A program made the translations under genes and the position numbers. From the NCBI GenBank assembly GCA_013290035.1, contig JABCYT010000169.1, forward strand, positions 1 to 7,055: a stretch of 7,055 bases of DNA, given 5' to 3'. The DNA comes from Alphaproteobacteria bacterium (GTDB lineage: Bacteria > Pseudomonadota > Alphaproteobacteria > Reyranellales > Reyranellaceae). Positions 1 through 6,805 of the stretch are shown here, piece by piece; position 1 is the stretch's first letter, and every line of letters begins with the position of its first letter. The notes below the pieces were generated by a model, which was given only the letters and a program-made list of their open reading frames with translations, was not told where the DNA came from and made no database searches.

Positions 1-1160
1 CCACCATGTCACGCGGCAAGCCGATACAGGAAGGCGTGCGGGTCAAGCTGCCGGCGGGAACGACGTGGGATCAGCTCGCCACCATGAGCCCGTCGGAAAT
101 CCGCGACAGGAACCTCCTGCCGGCGGGCTTCTATCCGCTGCCCCATCCCAATCATGCGGAAGGCGGCATGGTGTTCCCGAAGTTCGAGATCGAGGAAATC
201 AAGAAGCAGGAGGGCCGCGACCTCACCCGCTTCGATCTCGAGTTCGACATTCCCGATCAGTTCCTGCCCGAGTTCCCCCCGCCGATGTATTTGACGGTGC
301 GGCCCGATCTCGGCGACGTGTCGCAGGGCAAGCTGGTCACCATCGACAACTACTACGAACTGTTCAACGGCATCCTCAATCCCAAGGATATCGAGGGGCT
401 TCGGCTCCTGTTGACGCCGTTCCCGCAGCAGCAGTTCAACCAGACCGAGGATCGCCGGTCGGAGAAGGCGAGCCGCGGCGTCGCCTGCTTCGACTGCCAC
501 GCCAACGGCCATACCAATGGCGCGACCCACGAATCAGGCGACGTGCGCCCGCAGGAGCATCGCCGGCGCATCGACACGCCGCCGCTGCGCGGCGTCAATA
601 TCCAGCGCCTGTTCGGCTCACAACGGGCCCTGAAGACGGTCGAGGATTTCACCGAATTCGAGCAGCGCGGCGCCTATTTCGACGGTGACATGGTCATCGC
701 CACCAAGAAAGGCGTCAATATCCTGGAGCGCGGCAGCCAGGTCCATTTCATGGCGGAGTTCCAGGAGCTGCTGGACTTCCCGCCGGCGCCCAAGCTCGAT
801 GTCTTCGGCAAGCTCGATCCCGCGAAGGCCAGCCCCGCCGAGTTGCGCGGCCAGGAGGTCTTCTTCGGCAAGGGGCAATGCGCCACCTGCCATGTGCCGC
901 CCTACTATACCGACAACTTGCTGCACAACCTCCAGGTCGAGCGCTTCTACAAGCCGGTGATGATCAACGGCCGGTTTGCCAGCAGCGACGGGCCGATCAA
1001 GACCTTCCCGCTGCGCGGCATCAAGGACTCGCCGCCCTACCTGCATGACGACCGCCTGATGACTCTCGACGACACCGTCGAGTTCTTCAATCTCGTGCTG
1101 GGCACCAAGCTCACCCAGCAGGAGAAGCAGGACCTGGTGTTGTTTATGCGGGCCTTGTAG
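1..1160 (+). CDS. Di-haem c-type cytochrome, cytochrome c peroxidase/MauG superfamily (5' partial)
   Basis: The protein has two c-type haem attachment motifs, CFDCH and CATCH, at residues 161-165 and 292-296 counted from the ATG at 6. The C-terminal stretch (PLRGIKDSPPYLHDDR, then a TLDDTVEFFN and LTQQEKQDLVLFMRAL ending) is the usual tail of the di-haem cytochrome c peroxidase/MauG superfamily. Such proteins are periplasmic and move electrons or reduce peroxides; some oxidise organic substrates. Some homologues are labelled 'cytochrome B6', which is misleading because this is not a b-type cytochrome. The reading frame is open to the window edge, and no export signal follows the ATG at 6, although c-type haem is attached in the periplasm. 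The true start with its signal peptide therefore very probably lies upstream. The gene ends with TAG just before a hairpin and converges on the aldehyde dehydrogenase gene. The family is well supported; the exact reaction is unknown. Confidence 0.85.
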   Translation, partial: TMSRGKPIQEGVRVKLPAGTTWDQLATMSPSEIRDRNLLPAGFYPLPHPNHAEGGMVFPKFEIEEIKKQEGRDLTRFDLEFDIPDQFLPEFPPPMYLTVRPDLGDVSQGKLVTIDNYYELFNGILNPKDIEGLRLLLTPFPQQQFNQTEDRRSEKASRGVACFDCHANGHTNGATHESGDVRPQEHRRRIDTPPLRGVNIQRLFGSQRALKTVEDFTEFEQRGAYFDGDMVIATKKGVNILERGSQVHFMAEFQELLDFPPAPKLDVFGKLDPAKASPAELRGQEVFFGKGQCATCHVPPYYTDNLLHNLQVERFYKPVMINGRFASSDGPIKTFPLRGIKDSPPYLHDDRLMTLDDTVEFFNLVLGTKLTQQEKQDLVLFMRAL

Positions 1161-1166
1161 CTGGCG

Positions 1167-1198
1167 CGGTCCTCTCGCGCGCAAGCGCGAGAGGACCG
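1167..1198 (+). terminator. Perfect 14-bp hairpin between convergent genes, probable terminator
   Basis: The arms CGGTCCTCTCGCGC (1167-1180) and GCGCGAGAGGACCG (1185-1198) are exact reverse complements around a GCAA loop (1181-1184), which is a GNRA-type tetraloop on the plus strand. It lies 6 nt after the cytochrome stop codon and 6 nt before the stop of the convergent aldehyde dehydrogenase gene. Only a short T run (TTTCC) follows on the plus strand and none on the minus strand. It is therefore a better candidate for ending cytochrome transcription, though it could act in both directions. Confidence 0.7.
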
Positions 1199-1204
1199 TT
1201 TCCG

Positions 1205-2641
1205 TCACATGCCGAGCTGGCTCACGAACTTGGTGTTGAGATAGGCCTCGAGCGCCTCGAGGCCGCCCTCCGAGCCGTAGCCGGAATCCTTGACGCCGCC
1301 GAACGGCACTTCCGGCAGGGCAAGGCCATGGTGGTTGATCGACACCATGCCGCTTTCGAAGGCCGCGCCGATCGCCGCGGCGGTCTTGGTGTTCCGGGTG
1401 TAGGCGTAGGCGGCGAGGCCCCAGTCGAGGCGATTGGCTTCCTTCACCACGCCCTCGAAGTCCTTGAACCGCGAGATCGGCGCCAGCGGACCGAACGGCT
1501 CCTCGTTCATGATCCGGGCGTTGAGCGGCACGTCGGTCATCACCGTGGGCTCGTAGAAGTAGCCTTTGTTGCCCTTGCGCTGGCCGCCGGTCTGGATCTT
1601 GGCGCCCTTGGCGATGGCGTCGCTGACGAACGTGTCCATGGCATGCAGCCGGCGCTCGGCCACCAGCGGACCCATCTTGGTGTCGGCCTCCAGGCCGTTG
1701 CCGACCTTCATGTTCTTGGCGTAGGCGGTGAAACGCTCGACGAACTCCGGATAGACCTTCTCATGCACCAGGAAGCGCGTCGGCGCGACGCAGACCTGGC
1801 CGGCGTTGCGGAACTTGTTGGCGCCCAGGACATTCACCGCCTGTTCGAGGTCGGCGTCCTCGAAGACGATGGCCGGGGCGTGGCCGCCCAGCTCCATGGT
1901 GACGCGCTTCATGTGCGCGCCGGCCAGCGCCGCGAGCTGCTTGCCGACCGGAGTCGAGCCGGTGAAGGTGACCTTCTTGATGATCGGATGCGGGATCAGG
2001 TACGCGCTGATCTCCGACGGCACGCCGTAGACCAGCTGGATCACGCCGGCCGGGACGCCGGCATCGACGAAGGCCTTGATGAGCTGGGCGCACGAGCCCG
2101 GCGTGTCCTCGGGTCCCTTGATGATGATCGAGCAGCCGGTCGCCAGCGCCGCCGAGGCCTTGCGCACCACCTGGTTGATCGGGAAGTTCCACGGCGTGAA
2201 GGCCGCGACCGGACCGACCGGCTCCTTCATCACCAGCTGGTACACGTTGTCGGCGCGCGCCGGCACGATGCGGCCGTAGGTGCGGCGGCCCTCCTCGGCC
2301 ATCCAGTCGATGATGTCGGCGGCGAGGTTGGTCTCGACCTTGGCCTCGAACAAGGGCTTGCCCTGCTCCATGGTCATGATGGTGCAGATCTCGTCGAGGC
2401 GCTGGCGCATCAGGTCGGCAGCCTTGCGCATGATCTTGTAGCGCTCGTAGGCCGAGACCTTGCGCCACTGCCTGAAACCCTTGTCGGCGGCGGCGAGCGC
2501 GCGATCGAGATCGCTCTTCTCGGCATGCGCCACCTGGCCGATCACTTCCTCGGTTGCGGGATTGATCACCGGAATGGTGCGGCCGCCGGCGCCCTTGGTC
2601 CAGGCGCCGTCGATCATCAGGGAGACATCGCTGTAGGTCAT
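1205..2641 (-). CDS. NAD-type aldehyde dehydrogenase (succinate-semialdehyde dehydrogenase-like)
   Basis: This is a full-length aldehyde dehydrogenase of 478 residues, probably cytosolic, oxidising an aldehyde to its acid. Visible family residues are the WNFP motif with N152, cofactor lysine K175, the GST turn at 228-230, general base E250 in MELGG, catalytic C284 in GQVCV, and NEEPFGP at 379-385. E178, three residues after K175, matches the glutamate that binds the adenosine ribose in NAD-using enzymes, so NAD is favoured over NADP. The usual second cysteine after the catalytic CV is absent (CVA). The start at 2641 is chosen because a strong AGGAGG lies 5 nt upstream; a longer frame from 2812 would run back into uraD-uraH and adds 57 residues unlike the family. 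It is the second gene of an operon, 10 nt after the urate gene. The substrate is uncertain: close relatives are usually labelled succinate-semialdehyde dehydrogenase, but that rests on similarity. Confidence 0.9.
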   Translation of the reverse strand: MTYSDVSLMIDGAWTKGAGGRTIPVINPATEEVIGQVAHAEKSDLDRALAAADKGFRQWRKVSAYERYKIMRKAADLMRQRLDEICTIMTMEQGKPLFEAKVETNLAADIIDWMAEEGRRTYGRIVPARADNVYQLVMKEPVGPVAAFTPWNFPINQVVRKASAALATGCSIIIKGPEDTPGSCAQLIKAFVDAGVPAGVIQLVYGVPSEISAYLIPHPIIKKVTFTGSTPVGKQLAALAGAHMKRVTMELGGHAPAIVFEDADLEQAVNVLGANKFRNAGQVCVAPTRFLVHEKVYPEFVERFTAYAKNMKVGNGLEADTKMGPLVAERRLHAMDTFVSDAIAKGAKIQTGGQRKGNKGYFYEPTVMTDVPLNARIMNEEPFGPLAPISRFKDFEGVVKEANRLDWGLAAYAYTRNTKTAAAIGAAFESGMVSINHHGLALPEVPFGGVKDSGYGSEGGLEALEAYLNTKFVSQLGM

Positions 2642-2646
2642 TCTTT

Positions 2647-2652
2647 CCTCCT
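2647..2652 (-). promoter_or_regulatory. Strong ribosome binding site for the aldehyde dehydrogenase
   Basis: On the minus strand this reads AGGAGG, followed by AAAGA and the ATG at 2641. It is the best Shine-Dalgarno sequence in the window. Its first base is also the last base of the preceding TGA stop codon (2654-2652), so ribosomes finishing the urate gene would release on top of it. It settles the aldehyde dehydrogenase start against the longer alternative at 2812. Confidence 0.85.
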
Positions 2653-3521
2653 CAACTTCCGCGATAGGTCGAATAGCTCCAGGGCGTGCAGAGCAGCGGG
2701 ACGTGATAATGCCCCTCCGGCTCGGCAATGGAAAAGCGCAAAGGCACGATATCGAGGAAGGGCGGATCGCCGCTGTCGATACCCCTGCTGCGAAAGTGGT
2801 TGCCCACGGCAAAGCGCAATTCGTAGCGACCGATCGGCAAGGGACGCCCGCCGATCAGCGGCTGCTCGGTGCGGCCGTCGGCATTCGTTATAGCCGTTTG
2901 AATACAATGGGCATTTTCGCCGGCGAGCTCATAGAGCTCGACCGCGACGCCTGCGGCCGGCCGGCCGGCATGGGTGTCGAGCACGTGGGTGCTGAGCCGG
3001 CCGTTCACCAGCGGCATGCCCTCGCCCGCCACCTTGCCCGCGACTCTGAGCCGCGTGATGTAGAAGACTTCCTGCAGGGCGGCCGCGAACTCGCTGGCGG
3101 CGTCGTTGCCGAGCCGGCGCTCGAACTGCCTCAGGATCGAATCACGGCTGTGGCGGCGGACGCAGATCATGAAGGGGAAGCCGAACTTCGTCCGGTAGGA
3201 TTCGTTCAATTCGGCAAGACGAGCAGCGTAGGCCTGGTCCAACCTGTCGAGACCCGCGCTCGCCTGTTCCCGTTGCGAATCCTGGGTCAGCACGACCTTG
3301 CGGCCCAACTCCGGATGGCCGCGCAGGAAGTCGAGCTGCCGCTCGCGCGGACTGGCGCGCAAGGAGCCCATCATCGCCTCGTGCAATGCCGTCACGGTGG
3401 CGAAGGGTCGCCTGACCGACATGGCCTCGGCCACCCACGGCGCATGCTCGAACGTCTCGGCGACGGCGGCGGCGAAATCCGCACCGCTCATCTGGTTGAG
3501 CGCATCGAGCGTAACCATCAT
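2652..3521 (-). CDS. Bifunctional OHCU decarboxylase / 5-hydroxyisourate hydrolase (UraD-UraH fusion)
   Basis: This 289-residue protein joins two enzymes of urate breakdown. Residues 1 to about 165 are UraD, which decarboxylates OHCU to (S)-allantoin: H69 in the HPELG motif, E85 in the EQASAGL segment, the [10 protein letters not shown] block at 108-117, and an ERRLGND helix before ITRLR. Residues about 174-289 are the transthyretin-like UraH, which hydrolyses 5-hydroxyisourate to OHCU: H179 in [15 protein letters not shown]217 in NADGR, H271/H273 in HYHVPLL and the C-terminal YRGS signature. All expected catalytic residues are present, so both halves should be active. The enzymes act consecutively on an unstable intermediate, and the domain order matches plant allantoin synthase. 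Two ATGs occur in tandem (3521 and 3518) with no clear Shine-Dalgarno sequence. The first is used here. The gene heads an operon with the aldehyde dehydrogenase and is divergent from the ABC importer. Urate oxidase is not in the window. Confidence 0.93.
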   Translation of the reverse strand: MMVTLDALNQMSGADFAAAVAETFEHAPWVAEAMSVRRPFATVTALHEAMMGSLRASPRERQLDFLRGHPELGRKVVLTQDSQREQASAGLDRLDQAYAARLAELNESYRTKFGFPFMICVRRHSRDSILRQFERRLGNDAASEFAAALQEVFYITRLRVAGKVAGEGMPLVNGRLSTHVLDTHAGRPAAGVAVELYELAGENAHCIQTAITNADGRTEQPLIGGRPLPIGRYELRFAVGNHFRSRGIDSGDPPFLDIVPLRFSIAEPEGHYHVPLLCTPWSYSTYRGS

Positions 3522-3586
3522 GCCGGGCGACCTAGCACGGCCGGCGGGCCGTCTCTATAGTCCGGCCAGAAAATCAGGGAGGCTCC
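3522..3586. promoter_or_regulatory. Divergent promoter region between the urate operon and the ABC importer
   Basis: These 65 bp must hold the control signals for both directions. The palindromic hexamer CTATAG (3555-3560) gives a TATAGT on the plus strand (3556-3561, 5 of 6 to the sigma-70 -10 consensus) and a TATAGA on the minus strand. No convincing -35 box is seen for either. An inverted repeat, ACGGCC-GGCG-GGCCGT (3537-3552), sits where a plus-strand -35 region would be and could be a regulator site, but such short GC-rich palindromes also arise by chance. The region as a promoter is a sound inference from gene layout; the individual elements are weak. Confidence 0.5.
3576..3582 (+). promoter_or_regulatory. 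Ribosome binding site of the ABC binding protein
   Basis: AGGGAGG followed by CTCC and the ATG at 3587. The spacing is short (4 nt) but the match is good. It fixes the start so that the twin-arginine signal falls at the N-terminus. Confidence 0.75.
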
Positions 3587-4837
3587 ATGACCGGCCACGT
3601 CAAGTTCACCCGCCGCGGTCTCGGCAAGTCAGCGCTTGCCGGCGCCACGCTGCTCGGCGCGCCGCTGCCGCTGCGCCACGCGTTCGCCCAGGCTCCGGCC
3701 AACCTCAAGGTGGCCCTCTTGCTGCCGACCTCCGGCCTGCAGGCGCAGATCGGCCAGGCGTGCCGCCGCGGCGCCGATGTGGCCAACCAGGTGTTCACCG
3801 ACATGAAGATGCCGGTGCAGCTCGACATCGTGAACTATGACACCGAGACCAAGCCCGACGTGGCGCGCACCCAGGCCGAGAAGGCCATCGACGCCGGCGC
3901 GAATGTATTGGTCGGCGCCTTCGACTCGGGCCAGACCATCGCCATCGCCCAGGTCACCGAGCAGCGCGGCGTTCCCCTGATCGTCAACATCGCCGCGGCG
4001 CCGCAGATCACCGAGCAGGGCTACAAGTTCGTCGTGCGCAACTTCCCGACGGCGCCGATGCTGATCACCGGCGCTCTGGCCCTGCACAAGGACGTCTTCA
4101 AGGCGTCGGGCACGACGCCCAAGACCGCGGTGCTGATGAGCGTCAACGACACGTTCGGCACGGCGATGATGAACGGCATCAAGGCGCTGTTTCCCAAACT
4201 CGACATGCCCTACGAGATCGTCGAGACGATCAGCTACGATGCCGCCGCCAAGGACCTCTCGGTCGAGGTCGGCAAGGCCAAGGCGACCAAGGCCGAGCTG
4301 CTGCTGCCGGTCTGCCGCCTCAACGACGGCAAGCTTCTCGTGCAGGAGATGGTGAAGCAGCGCTGGGAGCCGATGGGCGTGATGAATCCCGGCGCGCCCG
4401 GCCTCTACGAGCAGGATTTCCTCAAGACCATGGGCAAGTACGGCGACTTCCTGATCTCCAACGTGCCATGGCTCGATCCCAAGACCGCCATGACCCAGAC
4501 GCTGGAAAGGCGCCACGCCGCCAAGTTCCCCGGCGACCAGCTCGACGTCAACGGCGGCTTCACCTTCGAGGCGATGCTGATCGCGGCACAGGCCTGGCTT
4601 GCCGCCAAATCGACCAAGGCCGACGCGCTGATGGATGCGCTGCGCAAGACCAGGATCGACCAGCACGTCATGGTCGGCGGTCCCATCGAGTTCGACGCCA
4701 AGGGCCAGAACGTCAACATCAAGGCCGCCGCGGTCGAGAACCTCAAGCGCAAGCCGACCGTCGTGATGCCGCTCGATTCGGCCGCCGCGCCGCTCGTCTT
4801 CCCGATGCCGGGCTGGACCGACAAGCGGCGGACTTGA
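3587..4837 (+). CDS. ABC transporter substrate-binding protein, Leu/Ile/Val-binding (HAAT) family, Tat-exported
   Basis: This 416-residue periplasmic binding protein captures the solute for the importer encoded downstream. The N-terminus carries a twin-arginine signal: TRRGLGK at residues 8-14, a hydrophobic stretch (SALAGATLLGAPLPL), and a likely cleavage at AFA-QA after residue 34. The mature part opens with LKVALLLPTSGLQAQIGQACRRGADVA (from about 40), typical of the type I periplasmic fold (Peripla_BP_6). Segments such as ITEQGYKFVVRNFPTAP (136-152) and the GGFTFEAMLIAAQAWLAA helix near the C-terminus fit the same family. Length is normal for this family. Tat export suggests folding in the cytoplasm before export. 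It is followed by an inverted repeat and then livH-, livM- and livG-like genes. The ligand cannot be read from the sequence. An amino acid is the default expectation; a urea-, purine- or ureide-like ligand is suggested only by the divergent urate operon. Confidence 0.92.
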   Translation: MTGHVKFTRRGLGKSALAGATLLGAPLPLRHAFAQAPANLKVALLLPTSGLQAQIGQACRRGADVANQVFTDMKMPVQLDIVNYDTETKPDVARTQAEKAIDAGANVLVGAFDSGQTIAIAQVTEQRGVPLIVNIAAAPQITEQGYKFVVRNFPTAPMLITGALALHKDVFKASGTTPKTAVLMSVNDTFGTAMMNGIKALFPKLDMPYEIVETISYDAAAKDLSVEVGKAKATKAELLLPVCRLNDGKLLVQEMVKQRWEPMGVMNPGAPGLYEQDFLKTMGKYGDFLISNVPWLDPKTAMTQTLERRHAAKFPGDQLDVNGGFTFEAMLIAAQAWLAAKSTKADALMDALRKTRIDQHVMVGGPIEFDAKGQNVNIKAAAVENLKRKPTVVMPLDSAAAPLVFPMPGWTDKRRT

Positions 4838-4844
4838 GCCCTTC

Positions 4845-4921
4845 TGTCGTCCTGAGCGTAGCGAAGGACCTCATCGCCGCTTGCCGACGGCATGAGATCC
4901 TTCGCTGCGCTCAGGATGACA
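4845..4921. repeat. Long imperfect inverted repeat of the CCTGAGCG-AGCGAAGGA type
   Basis: Two 30-nt arms (4845-4874 and 4892-4921) are reverse complements at 27 of 30 positions. The core is CCTGAGCGTAGCGAAGGA in the left arm and TCCTTCGCTGCGCTCAGGA in the right. Two of the three differences become G-U pairs in the plus-strand RNA; the third is C-A. The 17-nt middle can add a GCCG/CGGC stem (4876-4879 with 4888-4891), leaving an 8-nt loop. I recognise this core as an intergenic repeat that recurs in many alphaproteobacterial genomes. It fills almost all of the gap between the binding protein and livH. With no T run after it, it is not a standard terminator; mRNA stabilisation or partial attenuation is more likely. 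It is probably a small mobile or REP-like unit, which is inference. Confidence 0.85.
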
Positions 4922-4928
4922 AGAGAAT

Positions 4929-5810
4929 ATGACCGCCGACTTCCTTCTCTCGCTCGCGCAGGCCGTCACCAAGGGCCTGTTGACCGGCATGGTCTACGGG
5001 CTGATGGCGCTCGGCCTGTCGGTGATCTTCGGCGTCATGCGCGTGGTGAACTTCGCGCACGGCGAGATGATGGTGGTCGGCATGTACCTCGCCTGGATGG
5101 GCTTCGAGTATCTCGGGGTCTCGCCGCTGCTCAGCCTGCCCTTCATCGCCGCGCTCTTCTTCGTCGCGGGCTACGCCCTGCAGCGCGGCCTGATCTCGCC
5201 CTTCATCGGCCGGCCCGAGCACCAGCAGTTCCTGCTGCTGCTGGCCGTCGCCATCCTGCTGGTCAATGGCGCGCTCGCCATCGCCGGCCCGGATTCGCGC
5301 GGCGTGCAGCTCGATTCGCAGTTCGATTCCTACGAGCTGGGCCCCATCGTGTTCGACGCCGTGCGCCTGCACGCAGCCCTGGCCGCGATCGCCATCGCGG
5401 CCCTGCTGTGGCTCTTCTTCACCCGCACCCGCACCGGCAAGTCGATCCGCGCCGCCGCCGACAACCACATGGGAGCCCTCGTTGTCGGCCTCGACGTGCG
5501 GCGGCTCTACGCCTTCACCTTCGGCGTGGGCGCCGCCTGCGTGGGCGCCGCGGGCGCGCTCATGATCACCATCATCCCGGTGACGCCCTTCCTGGCCGGC
5601 GAATACACCCTGCTCGCCTTCGTCATCGTGATCGTGGGTGGCCTCGGCAGCATGACCGGCGCGCTGATGGGCGGCCTGCTGATCGGCGTCAGCGAGGCCG
5701 TGGCCGGCCTGCTGCTGCAGCCCTCGCTCAAAAGCATGTTCAGCTTCGGATTGCTGATCCTGGTCCTGCTGCTCCGGCCGCAAGGCCTGTTCGGCAAGAG
5801 CAGTTCATGA
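4929..5810 (+). CDS. livH: Branched-chain amino acid-type ABC transporter permease, LivH-like
   Basis: This 293-residue, very hydrophobic inner-membrane protein is one half of the importer channel. Family signatures are the N-terminal GMVYGLMALGLSVIFGVMRVVNFAHGE (20-46, with NFAHGE at 41-46), the cytoplasmic ATPase-coupling loop around TGKSIRAAADNHMGALVVGLDV (169-190), the VGGLGSMTGALMGGLLIG segment (236-253) and the ending LLLRPQGLFGK. Several membrane helices are evident. The ATG at 4929 is chosen because an in-frame TGA at 4917 blocks any earlier start and the length before NFAHGE fits the family. The ribosome site is weak: AGGA lies 12 nt upstream inside the repeat, and AAGAGA is too close to the ATG. 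The last codons overlap the livM start (ATGA). The symbol reflects family membership, not proof of leucine transport. Confidence 0.92.
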   Translation: MTADFLLSLAQAVTKGLLTGMVYGLMALGLSVIFGVMRVVNFAHGEMMVVGMYLAWMGFEYLGVSPLLSLPFIAALFFVAGYALQRGLISPFIGRPEHQQFLLLLAVAILLVNGALAIAGPDSRGVQLDSQFDSYELGPIVFDAVRLHAALAAIAIAALLWLFFTRTRTGKSIRAAADNHMGALVVGLDVRRLYAFTFGVGAACVGAAGALMITIIPVTPFLAGEYTLLAFVIVIVGGLGSMTGALMGGLLIGVSEAVAGLLLQPSLKSMFSFGLLILVLLLRPQGLFGKSSS

Positions 5811-6805
5811 CCTTCGCCCGACGTCTGGTGGGCAACGCTGCGCCGCGTACCGTGTGGCTCCTGGCCGCCCTGCTCGCGCTGCTGCTGATCGCTCCTGCGA
5901 TCCTCGGCAAGTACTGGCTCTCGGTCCTGATCCTGATCCTTTATTTCGCCTATGTCGGCCAGGCCTGGAACATCCTGATGGGCTTCGCCGGCCAGCTCTC
6001 GCTCGGCCACGCCCTCTATGCCGGCCTGGGCGGCTACGTCGCCGCCGGACTGTTCTTCCATTACGGCATCGGCCCGTGGGCCGGCGTCTTCGCCGCCGTC
6101 GCGGCGGCCGCCCTCGCCGGCACGATCGTGGGCTATCTCGGCTTCCGCTTCTCGCTGGCCGGCGTCTACTTCGCCCTGCTCACCATCGCCTTCAGCGAGT
6201 TCACGCGCCTCGCCTTCGATCACTGGGAGTGGGCCGGCGGCGCGGGCGGGCTCTTCCTCAAGGTCGACGGCGGCAGCGATATCGTGAACCTGCGTGGCGG
6301 GTCGCTGCTCTTCTACTACGTGATCCTGGCGCTCGCCGCCTTCGCCTTCATCCTCTGTCGCGCCCTGCTCGAGAGCCGGCTCGGCCGCTACTGGCTCGCC
6401 ATCCGCGAGGATGCCGAAGCGGCACAGGCGGTCGGCGTGCCGGTGCTGCGCTGCAAGATGATCGCCATCGTGATCTCGGCGGCGCTGACCGCGCTCGCCG
6501 GCGTATGGAACGCCTTCTACTACAACAACCTCTTTCCCGAGACGGCCTTCGCCATGGGCCGCTCGATCGAGATCACCCTGGCGCCGATCATCGGCGGCCT
6601 GGGCACGCTGTTCGGCCCGGTCGTCGGCGCCGTCGTGCTGACCGGGCTGGGCGAGGCCTTCACCGACCTGGGCGAGGCGCTCGGCATGCCCGGCATCAAG
6701 CAGATCTTCTATGGCCTGGCGCTGCTGGTGATCGTGATGTACCGGCCGGCCGGCGTGTGGCCGTGGCTGGCCGGGAAGCTCGGGCTCGGGGAGCTGCGCA
6801 AGTGA
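5807..6805 (+). CDS. livM: Branched-chain amino acid-type ABC transporter permease, LivM-like
   Basis: This 332-residue inner-membrane permease is the partner of the preceding LivH-like protein in the channel heterodimer. Signatures are WNILMGFAGQLSLGHALYAGLGGYVAA (54-80), the ATPase-coupling loop ESRLGRYWLAIREDAEAAQAVGV (189-211) and PIIGGLGTLFGPVVGAVVL (260-278), with hydrophobic helices between. The protein ends RPAGVWPWLAGKLGLGELRK. The start ATG at 5807 overlaps the livH stop in an ATGA junction, so translation is probably coupled. The same frame stays open upstream to 4892, giving a spurious 637-residue reading whose first 305 residues are an Arg/Ala/Pro-rich shadow of livH; the start at 5807 is clearly right. 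No strong ribosome site precedes it, consistent with coupling. It overlaps the next gene by 4 nt. Confidence 0.92.
   Translation: MTFARRLVGNAAPRTVWLLAALLALLLIAPAILGKYWLSVLILILYFAYVGQAWNILMGFAGQLSLGHALYAGLGGYVAAGLFFHYGIGPWAGVFAAVAAAALAGTIVGYLGFRFSLAGVYFALLTIAFSEFTRLAFDHWEWAGGAGGLFLKVDGGSDIVNLRGGSLLFYYVILALAAFAFILCRALLESRLGRYWLAIREDAEAAQAVGVPVLRCKMIAIVISAALTALAGVWNAFYYNNLFPETAFAMGRSIEITLAPIIGGLGTLFGPVVGAVVLTGLGEAFTDLGEALGMPGIKQIFYGLALLVIVMYRPAGVWPWLAGKLGLGELRK
6788..6793 (+). promoter_or_regulatory. Ribosome binding site for the LivG-like ATPase
   Basis: GGGGAG lies 8 nt before the GTG at 6802, inside the end of livM. It supports the GTG start, which overlaps the livM TGA. Confidence 0.55.

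Noticed and set aside
2642..2812. A 57-codon N-terminal extension of the aldehyde dehydrogenase
   Set aside because: It overlaps the end of the uraD-uraH gene, matches nothing in the family, and a strong AGGAGG precedes the ATG at 2641.
1328..2893. A 521-codon open frame on the plus strand opposite the aldehyde dehydrogenase
   Set aside because: Its product is rich in Arg, Gly, Ala, His and Asp with no recognisable fold, and it lies antisense to a gene with a full set of catalytic residues. GC-rich codon use leaves the antisense frame open by chance.
2703..3560. A 285-codon plus-strand frame opposite the UraD-UraH gene
   Set aside because: The minus-strand protein has every catalytic motif of both enzymes, so the opposite frame is a shadow.
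3629..4666. A 345-codon minus-strand frame opposite the binding protein gene
   Set aside because: Its composition is that of an antisense shadow (Leu, Gly, Arg, His, Val rich), and the plus-strand gene has a clear signal peptide, fold and ribosome site.
4845..4921. The inverted repeat as an intrinsic terminator or a CRISPR fragment
   Set aside because: No T run follows the stem, and livH begins 7 nt later without another promoter in view. Two inverted arms with one spacer are not a CRISPR array, whose repeats are direct.
4892..5806. An in-frame 305-codon extension of livM that would make a 637-residue protein
   Set aside because: The extension is a shifted-frame shadow of livH, rich in Arg, Ala and Pro, and starts inside the intergenic repeat. 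The livM family start is at 5807 with an ATGA overlap.
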